From Bryopsis sp. KO-2023 (lineage: Eukaryota > Chlorophyta > Ulvophyceae > Bryopsidales > Bryopsidaceae): DNA of 64,000 bases. Numbering within the stretch: position 1 is the stretch's first letter; each line of letters opens with the position of its first letter. The translations under genes and the position numbers were made by a program. The notes under the pieces were generated by a model. That model was not told where the DNA came from. It saw only the letters and a program-made list of their open reading frames with translations, and searched no databases. Positions 56,016 through 64,000 of the stretch are shown one piece after another. The stretch lies in assembly GCA_030272585.1 (NCBI GenBank), contig BSYQ01000008.1, positions 2,976,001-3,040,000 on the forward strand. Reading direction: 5' to 3'.

Positions 56016-58988
56016 ATGGTTGGGTCTCTCTCTCTACGATCGGCTGCGTTTGCGTTTTGTCTGTGCTGGGTTGCGATCGAATGTAAAGGCTTGGTGGAAT
56101 GGCCTCTCGGTTTGTTGGAGCGCTCGACACCGCAGGCGAACGGAGGCGTCCCGTTGCTGGATCCCCCCTATCACTCCGCCGGTTACATGGATTTGAACGG
56201 CACGCACGATGCGAGGCTGTTTTATTTCTATTTCGAGGAGCGTAACCACCAGAAAGATGCGCCGCTGGTGTTCTGGACCAACGGAGGACCCGGATGCTCG
56301 TCTCTGTTTGGTCTGTTTTTTGAGAACGGGCCGTACAGGGTGGACAAGCAAACGGGGGAATTGTCTTTGTCGGAGTATGGTTGGGATATCGGCCAGAACG
56401 TGCTGTTCGTCGAGCAGCCTGTGGGCGTGGGATTCAGCACCTCCAGCGACGACCGCGACTTTGCACACTACGAGGACACGGTGGGAGACCATATGCTGAT
56501 GTTTTTCTGGGAGTTTATGGAGAAGCATCCCGAATTGAAAGACAGGCCTATCTATCTCTCAGGGGAGTCTTACGCAGGTGGGTGGTTTTGGCCTGAGCTA
56601 TTGTTTATGCGTGGACGTAGAACGTGCTGGGTCGGCGCACCATCGCCTTGCTCAATCGTTTTCCACACATACGAAGTGTGATAGTCGTACAGCAATGCGC
56701 AAATTCTACGCATCCAATTTTTCACATCGGAAAACACACCACCTTTTGTTTTCCCCATTAATTAATGCTGTTGTGACTTGCTAGGTGAATCAATCTTTCA
56801 CTGGGGACAATTTCCTCTTTTTTTTATATATATAAATTCTTATCTTTTTTCGCTTGGCGAGAGATTCCAGTTCTAATGTCCTTGATCGGTGCATTGTGAG
56901 AACAAAATTTTCAAAGGAATTAGAGAAAACTCTGTGCAATTTTTTTTTCCCGAAAAACTTGATCAGTGATGAATTTTTTTTGAGTGGTTTGCAGGTCATT
57001 ATCTGCCTGCCATAGCGAAACGAATCGTTGATGCCAATGCTGGAAATGAGGGGCCAAAATTGAACCTGCAAGGAATCATCTTGGGGAATCCTTGGACGGA
57101 TCCAGGGATCCAAGCGGTCTCTCAGGTAAAGCGCATTTGATTTTTTTTGGTATATAGAGCCAGCGGTTTCTTTTCTGGAGGTTCTTGACTCAGTTTCTTT
57201 TTTTTTTTGCCTTTGGGGTAGAGAGCTGGTAATGGACATTAGAATGAAACGGTGGTTTACTTCTGAGTCAGCCTATATCACATTTCTGTGAATGGGTTGC
57301 ACTCGGCCTTTTGGCCTTATGTGAAGCAATTTCAATTCAATTTCAAAAAGTTAATTAACAAAAAAAAATACCTATGTATATAATGCATGTTATGATAAAA
57401 CTACCCGAAGCATATCTGATTGGTGCGTAAGGCTTGCCAAAAGCACATGTTGTGAAATCTTTTTCCTGCATCCGATGGCCAGGTCAAGTATGCGAAAGAA
57501 AAGAACTTGTTGAAGCCTGCAACGTTTGCCGACGAACTGATGAAGCACCAGGACGAGTGTTTGGAGGTGGCCGACCAATGCACTGAAACAAGAACTCAGG
57601 CGATCTGCGGCATGGCCCGGAGCATTTGCGACTGGTAAAACATTTTCTTTCCAAGTTTGCAGCAATTTTGGCCACAGGGGAAAGGGGAAGAAAAAAGCTC
57701 CCCAAAACAAGAAAAGAATTGATTTAATTAATTTTATTTTTATTTTTTTCTGTGGCCTCAATTTGCTTCATGGTTTTACAGTGTGTCCAGCCGCTTTTCC
57801 TTTTTTTTTTTTCGATCGTTTTTTTTTTTTAATCACCACCTCGAATGAAATTGCACATGCAATTCCTCGGATTGTGCCAAGCACTTTGAAAGTATTTTTT
57901 TGATAAAGCAGCAGTGGCAAGTTTTTTTTTAACCCATCACTGTGCATTTTTTGGCCTTTTTTCTGGAATTAAAATTAAAAAAAAAAAACTGAATTAAATA
58001 ATTTAAAATAAAATAAAAACAGGACAGTGACTGGGTTTTTCCCATCAGGTATTTCTGGAGACCCATTACCAGGCAGAACCCAGAAATCAATGTATATGAT
58101 ATTCGTAAAAAGTGCCTTGTTGAGGGGTGCTACGATATCAGTCACATCAAGAGTTTCTTGAACAATCCTGATGTTCAGAAGCAGTTGGGTGTGCATCGCA
58201 AATGGAGCGATTGTTCGGATCCGGTTTGGTATGACATGAAATTCGACATTTACATCAGGTAAGAATTCTCGGGCGACTGGGAAAACAGGGTCATTCGTTG
58301 GAAAAAACTGTTTTGTTTTCGCAGTGTTTTTTATAAATGTATCGAGTTTGTGATTGAAATTTGTTCACTTGAAAAAAAAACAACAATAGGCGGAGTGCTG
58401 CCCGTTTGCGGAAATGTGCTGACTCTTTGATCGAATATCAAAACCCTGTCAAAAAACCCCGAAACAGGTTTCTGCCCCGAACGGTGAAGCAAACTCGTTT
58501 TTTCTTGTCACTCTGTAAATCCCCAAAGGAAAAAGCTGTTGAAAAATGTAATCTATTTATAGATCAATTTGTAATGTAATCTATTTGTAGATCAATTTGT
58601 AATGTAATGGAACGGATTGTTTTTTTTGTCGCCCTGCAGTTTGAAAAGCACATTCAAGTCGCTTTTGGAAGACGCGGGCGTTCGCACGATCATTTTCATC
58701 GGCGATCAAGACCTCATCTGCAATCATATCGGAAACGCCGATTGGATAGCTTCCATGAATCTGGATGGATGGACGGGCAAAAACAAGCCATGGACGCTCC
58801 ACGGGCAAGGTGTGGGGGAATGCGAAACCGTGGAGCCTTTGACTTTCTGCAAGGTTTTCGGAGCTGGCCACATGGTGCCCCATGATAAACCGGAGGTTGC
58901 GCTGGACATGGTGCAGCGATTCATCAAGGGTCGATCTTTCACGGAATCCCCCACAAGAAATGCGAGGGACAAAGTGATCGTCACTTGA
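56016..58988 (+). CDS. Serine carboxypeptidase (S10, CPY-like), copy 1
   Basis: Five exons: 56016-56577, 56995-57125, 57483-57634, 58049-58258, 58640-58988; 467 residues. A signal peptide covers about residues 1-24. Family motifs: WTNGGPGCSSLFGLFFENGP (oxyanion and substrate region), FVEQPVGVGFS, the nucleophile in SGESYAG (S185, split by intron 1), ILGNPWTDP, the catalytic Asp in GDQDLICNHIGN (D376) and the catalytic His in GAGHMVPHDKP (H429). It should release C-terminal residues from peptides in the vacuole or outside the cell. GDxDxICNxIGN and the spacing are closer to vacuolar carboxypeptidase Y than to acyltransferase-type plant SCPLs. Introns 1 and 2 are at the same positions as in copy 2. 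The ATG at 56016 is chosen because the signal peptide follows directly. Confidence 0.95.
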
Positions 58989-59675
58989 AAAAAAAAATTG
59001 TCACGAACAGGGAAACCATTTTTTTGATGTTTCGAAAAGAAGAAAAACTGACGGTAAAAAAAAAAATTGACCGTTTTCCTGGGAGAGAGAGAGACAGAGA
59101 CAAATGCAAGGAAAGGTATTTTTTCTTTGTTTTTTGTATAATTCCAAGCTCAATATGCATAATTAATTGATTCCCTACACCAGATCGCAGGGGGTGTCGT
59201 TTTGGCCTCTCGATGAATTGTTTCTTTGTGTTAGAAGAGGACAGTATTTTTTTTGATTAATTGAGGTTCTTTGAAAATCTCATGAACGTTAAGTAATTAA
59301 TGGATTTTTATGCTCTTGCTTTTGTTCTGCTTTTCATAATGTTTCATTTTCTGGCATGAAACCCCGACGTTTTCTTGTCGACTTCCACCCCATTGTTAGA
59401 ATTCTGATAAAATCAAAATTACATACAAATTGTTATTGCACACCAAGCTAAAAAAAAAATATACAGAGAGACTCAGGAGTGAAATAAAAAGATGATTCAT
59501 AAGACCCACTCCCTGCTCCAGTGGATCTTTGTTTCATATGGAAAAAACATACTACAAACTTTTCCAAAAAAAAATTGCTCTGTACAAAAACTCACAGTCA
59601 CAGTCACACGGCAAATTACAATTTAGTGAAATGGCTTGCTCACCGAATGAATTCAAACTATTTCGATTCCCTAGT
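58989..59675. other. Convergent spacer between the carboxypeptidase copies
   Basis: Shared 3' flank of two tail-to-tail genes, 687 bp, AT-rich, no coding signal. I see no inverted similarity between the two ends of this spacer, so the duplication does not extend into the 3' flanks recognisably. Confidence 0.55.
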
Positions 59676-62188
59676 TCAAATGCTGAAACTAGATCGTACA
59701 ATTCCTGGAAAATCCATTCCATACTCCAGCTCCGTGGTGGCCTGGATAAACGCTTTCTTCCCGATAAATCGATGAACCATATCCAGAGCGACCTTCGGCT
59801 TGTTGTAGGGCACCAAATGGCCAGCATTAAAAACGGTGCAATAAGTGAGGGGCTCCACAGTTTCGCACTCCCCAGCGATCTCACCATCCACCCTCCATTC
59901 CTTCAATTTGCCTGTCCAGCCCTCGAGTTTCATGGAACGAATCCAACGCTGATTGCCGATCCAATTGCAGGCAAAATCCTGGTCGCCCACGTAGATTATC
60001 GTTCGGAGGCCGGCCTCCCTTAAAAGAAACTCGAAGGTGCTCTTCACACTGCGTATTTTTGACCCCCCCCCCAAAAAAGAACAATAAAAGTAAAAACAAG
60101 CAAAAAAACAAGGTTTCTTTTTAAAACCAGAGCGCAACTCATTTTGTTGATTTATGCTTGAATCGGATATGTGATTTCTTTTATATTATATTTTTTTTAT
60201 ATTTATATTTTTTTGCTCACTCCCTTTTTCCCTGTATCCTTCTCATAACCCACAAAATTTCCAAAACTGAATTGAAAATACACATTTGTAGCAGGAAAGA
60301 ACATACATGTAGCATGAAAGAAAATACAAAGCAAGCAAAGCAAGCATACCTGACGTGCATGTCTGCTTTCATCTGCCCATGGACAGTGTGAGAACACTCC
60401 ACCCACTCTTTTTTGACACCCAGCTTTTCCTGCACTTCGGGACTGTCGAGAAACGATTTGATGTGATTGATGTGATAGCAATCCTTCTCATAACACTTTC
60501 GCCGGATGTCGTACACATCCATGAAAGGATTTTCTTTCATTATGGGCCTCCTGGAGTACCTGCGCAACCCAATGAACAGAAGCTATTTTTATGTTGATTT
60601 ATTTTTTCAAGAAGGGACAACAGTGCTCTGGAGCCGCCTTCTTTCAAAAAACAAAAAAATGGGGGTAAAAAACAGAAAGAATCAGAAACAGAAACAGAAG
60701 ACAGATTTTTTTATTCTTTTTTGTTTGTTTGGTGAAATACCTCGTTGAAAACACTGAAACTGGTCAGAAAAAGGCATGGACTGCTAATTCCACCTCCTAC
60801 TTACTTATAGCAGATATGCCTAGCGCGCAAGCAGGTTTCCCGATCCAAGGTTTCTGTGCATGAATTCACCAAGGCTATACAAATGTCCCCATGCGATCTC
60901 AGCGATGCTGCAAATTGAGAGCTGATCAGTCCATGCATCTCTGCAAAATCGATCTGCAAAAAAAAATCAATGCCGAAAACGAACCACACATTAATCGCCA
61001 CAATAGTTCTTTAATTGCTTTCATGTTTCATGTTCGTTTTTTTGTTTTGGTTTCTGATTGTCTTCATAGAAAACCGTAAAAATAAAATTGGTTCCAAGTG
61101 CAGGATTGATGGTGAGGAAAAAACAGAAAGGAAGAAATTTGACTCTTTTCTTCTCGGCAGGATTTCCTGGTCGGAAAACATCAATGGCTAAAATGCGCAG
61201 GTTCAGAAATATTTGAGCATTGACCAGTGAATGGTGCCAGAACCATTAACTGTGTGCAGTCAGTACTCATGCTTTTAGAATATTACACCAGCAACATTAT
61301 TCAACGATGGCATTTTTTTGTGCTTATCCTTTATTAGTCAACAAGCACCTCAGAGAGTCCTTGGATCCCTGGATCCGTCCATGGATTGCCCAAGATGATT
61401 CCTTGCAGGTTCAATTTTGGGCCCTCATTTCCAGCATTGGCTTCAACGATTCGTTTCGCTATGGCAGGCAAATAATGACCTGCAAACCACTCCAAAAACA
61501 TTATCGCTGATCAATTATGTTATTGTTGTTCACAGGGCAGACAGCCCAGAATCACTGGTGTAACAACACCAAAGATACGTTTCATGGGATCTTAGAAAAG
61601 ATCACTGAAAGATGATCGGCGGCGCCGCCCACCTGCGTAGGATTCCCCAGAGAGATAGAGGGGCCTGCCTTTCATTTCGGGGTGCTCCTCCATAAACTCC
61701 CAGAAAAACATCAGCATGTCGTCTGCCACCGTTTTCTCGAAGTGCGCGAAGTCGCGATCATCGCTGGAGGTGCTGAATCCCACGCCCACAGGCTGGTCCA
61801 CGAACAGCATGTTCTGGCCGATATCCCAACCATACTCCGACACAGACAATTCCCCCGTTTGCATATCCACCTTGTAAGGCCCGTTTTCAAAAAACAGACC
61901 AAACAGAGATGAGCATCCGGGTCCTCCGTTGGTCCAGAACACTAGGGGAGCATCTTTCTGGCGGCTGCGCTCCTCGAAATAGAAATAAAACAGCTTCGCG
62001 TCGTGCGTGCCGTTCAATTTCATGTAACCGGCGGAGTGGTAAGGGGGATCCAGCAACGGGACGCCCCCGTTCGCCTGCGGTGTCGAGCGCTCCAACAAAT
62101 CGAGGGGCCATTCCACCAAGCCTTTACATTCGATCGCAACCCAGCACAGACAAAACGCAAACGCAGCCGATCGTGAATCTGAGCTCAT
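59676..62188 (-). CDS. Serine carboxypeptidase (S10, CPY-like), copy 2
   Basis: Five minus-strand exons: 62188-61633, 61479-61349, 60953-60805, 60559-60350, 60048-59676; 472 residues. Catalytic residues are intact: SGESYAG (S183), GDQDFACNWIGN (D373) and NAGHLVPYNKP (H426). Exon 2 (131 nt) and exon 4 (210 nt) have exactly the copy 1 lengths. Exons 1 and 2 are almost the same as copy 1 in protein and DNA, whereas exons 3-5 are much more diverged (exon 3 encodes DICIALVNSCTETLDRETC against an ECLEVADQCTETRTQAIC region in copy 1). The first few codons (MSSDSRSAAF) also differ from copy 1 (MVGSLSLRSAAF). Same predicted role as copy 1: secreted or vacuolar carboxypeptidase. The last exon has a longer, different tail. 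Confidence 0.95.
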
Positions 62189-62613
62189 TGTGTGGTATAT
62201 GACTTATTCAGTGGAAGTGCCTGTTTATGACAAAACAGAGTGAGTTTACGTGTAAAGCAGCGGCAAGAAAGGTCGCCGAAAAACAACAACAACGCGCGAG
62301 CAAAGTGAGCTGAAACATGCTGTGCGACGCATTTCGATTTTTATTTTCCTCCGCAACATTCGCGCGTGATTGCATCGCGAACCTTTTTCTTTTTTTCACT
62401 GGTCGGGAAAGGAAGGAGGTGGTGGAAAGAGTCGTTGCTGCAGTAAAAACGTGGAACCCTCTCTGTTAAATCTTTTTTATGCCCATTTATACACCACGAT
62501 CGGCATGAATAACCTGCTTGTAAGCCAACCACCACAATTGGTAGCGCATTTCCTTCAAGACGTCGCACCTCCTCGATCTCGAATCATATTTTTTCACCCC
62601 CCAAGTCTATCAT
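62189..62613. promoter_or_regulatory. Divergent promoter region, carboxypeptidase 2 / pfkB kinase
   Basis: The 425 bases between two divergent ATGs. No clear TATA box; contains an AACAAC run near 62282 and a TTTTTATTTT stretch at about 62340. Both core promoters should lie here. Confidence 0.5.
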
Positions 62614-63562
62614 ATGGAGGCACCGCTGCCGCCGCAGGTCGTCGCCGTGCAGTCTTTCGCGGTGGTGGATCACATCAGCGCCGTCGACGAAGCGGCGTTG
62701 AAACGAGCGCTGCGCGGCACCGACGTCGGCGGAAGTCGTCACATCGACCCGGAGGGGCTGAAGCAGATACTGCACGACGTGGGGGAATTCGAGAGCAAGG
62801 CTGGAGGGAGCGCGTCGAACACTTCTAGAGGTCTGGCGGCGGGGTTCGGAGTCAGATGCGATTTGGTGGGGAAAGCTGTTGGGCAGAGAGGGAGACGAGG
62901 TTGCGAGATATGCGCATTTTTTTTTGAAATTTTTTTTGTTCCTGTTGGAATTTCTCGTATTCTGTCAAAGAAAAGGAGGCCCCTGTACGAGTTTGTGCTC
63001 CTAGCTGTGTTTCCCTTTGCCTATGGTGGGATTGGCAGTTGAAGCGAAAGTCGACGTGGGGTTTATTGTGTACTACTGCTCGACTTTTTGGGAATAGGTG
63101 AGTGCGTGTGGGGACGATGAATGGGGGAAAATGTTCGTAAAAAGCTTGAAGAGGGCATCGGTCAACACATCGAAGCTGATTACGAAAGGCACAACAGGTA
63201 GGAGCTAGGATGTTCAGCACTAATGATTCCTTCCAAAAATAGTTCCACTGTCAGTCTGTCAGTCAGTCAGTCACCCATGATGAATACCTTGTTAGGCATC
63301 TTTACTGATGATTTGATATCTAGGTATGACACATTTCCTCGCTCATGTTTTGATTTGTTTTGGGTTTCTTTCGGCAGCTCAATGTGTGATTCTGGCATGC
63401 AATGGGGAAAGAACGATGCGAACTTACATGTCGGAAGCCTCCAAATTGCTCCCCCACGATTTGAACCCTCAGGATTTTGTGGGATGCCAGTTTGTTACGA
63501 TGGCAGGGTATTCCATGTACCAGCCTGGCATGATTGTGGAGGCTTCTCGAATTGCAAAAGAG
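62614..63562 (+). CDS. pfkB-family carbohydrate/nucleoside kinase, 5' part (runs off the window)
   Basis: Three exons are visible: 62614-62865, 63098-63197, 63378-63562, giving 178 residues with an open donor (GAG/GTGGGT) at the end; the rest lies past the right edge or beyond a long intron. Motifs: GGSASNTSRGLAAGFG (about 68-84), where pfkB kinases have the N-terminal substrate-site GG and N, then ACGDDEWGKMF across the first splice, and TTGAQCVILACNGERTMRTY, the lid-forming strand region. Spacing across both introns matches plant pfkB kinases of the adenosine-kinase-like type. Substrate cannot be told from this half, and the catalytic GxGD loop is not in the window. Intron 3 contains the dispersed repeat copy B. 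Confidence 0.85.
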
Positions 63563-64000
63563 GTGGGTTATTGTTTTTTTGCCCTTTCATTTCTGTTCTT
63601 GTTTTCGCCCATTTTTTTATTTTCCACAAAGATCTGTTTTTGTTGCGAAATGAGGGATGCAGGTGGACCACCACAGATAGAGAGTAAACCATGGTGTCGG
63701 TGGCTGCAATTTTACTTTATATGTTAAAATTAAAAAAATATTACTTAATAATAACTATCTAGGTAAATATACTTATGAGTATGTGAATGAATGAATGAAT
63801 GTTTAATTTACATTAAGCAAACTTGCCCAGCAAAGGCCGTCCACAACGAGGTGATTTAGCCCTGCCCTTATTAAAAATCCAGCCCAATAAAGTCAGCTCT
63901 AGAAAAACCCTCCACAGTTGCATCTAAAAATAAAGTAAACCTAGTAAAAAAATCCCTTGTGAAAGTGCCTAGCACCTTGGAAATGAAAATCTGAATAAAG
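63563..64000. other. Intron-like right end of window
   Basis: It follows the donor of pfkB exon 3. No next exon is recognised. It contains a GAATGAATGAATGAATG microsatellite at 63784-63801 and copy B of the dispersed repeat. Confidence 0.5.
63784..63985 (-). repeat. Dispersed repeat family, copy B
   Basis: Inverted relative to copy A at 54443-54630. Read leftward it ends in a four-fold ATTC microsatellite (TTCATTCATTCATTCA), which is typical of the 3' tails of some LINE and SINE families. Copy A has a degraded tail at the same place. Both copies sit in introns. Confidence 0.8.

Overview
The window reads as nuclear DNA of a green-lineage eukaryote that builds cilia. Almost every recognisable gene is split by GT-AG introns. 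The gene set includes plant-type families: a REVEILLE/LHY-like clock Myb with an LCL domain, a gamma-type PI4-kinase with N-terminal ubiquitin-like domains, a UXT-like nucleotide-sugar transporter, an expansin and CPY-type serine carboxypeptidases. A complete BBS5 gene indicates cilia or flagella. A flagellate streptophyte or other green alga fits best; a Mesostigma-like organism is a guess. Introns and spacers are crowded with homopolymers, and poly(T) blocks running directly into poly(G) recur throughout.

Layout. 1-1843: no gene. 1844-2890(-): intronless PPR protein. 3659-6297(+): six-exon expansin with an unusual C-terminal domain. 8506-11876(-): nucleotide-sugar transporter. 12193-17816(-): intact Ty3/gypsy retrotransposon with identical 164-bp LTRs and a CATTC target duplication, about 0.3 kb upstream of the transporter ORF. 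17817-22292: homopolymer-rich desert. 22293-26623(-): PI4K-gamma, divergent from ADAT1/TAD1 at 28156-29987(+). 32176-34779(+): Myb gene with an evening-element core upstream. 36385-36966(-): Cys-rich membrane or secreted ORF. 37.4-46 kb: many exon-like islands without a recognisable product, a GC-rich inverted repeat, and two arrays of GTA(C/T) spaced every 10 bp. 47596-48613(-): small secreted Cys-rich protein. 49363-52074(-): BBS5. 53618-55510(-): small Lys/Arg/Ser-rich protein. 56016-58988(+) and 59676-62188(-): tail-to-tail pair of serine carboxypeptidases whose first halves are nearly identical. 62614 to the right edge (+): 5' part of a pfkB sugar/nucleoside kinase.

The genes form no operon or obvious cluster; functions are housekeeping, cell wall and secretory, ciliary and regulatory. 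Exon models were built by hand from splice consensus, reading phase and family alignment from memory; where phases close exactly and family motifs join across the junction they are firm. The region most likely to hold something undescribed is 37.4-46 kb, where a plus-strand spliced-looking transcript unit carries dense helically phased GTAC/UGUANAU arrays.
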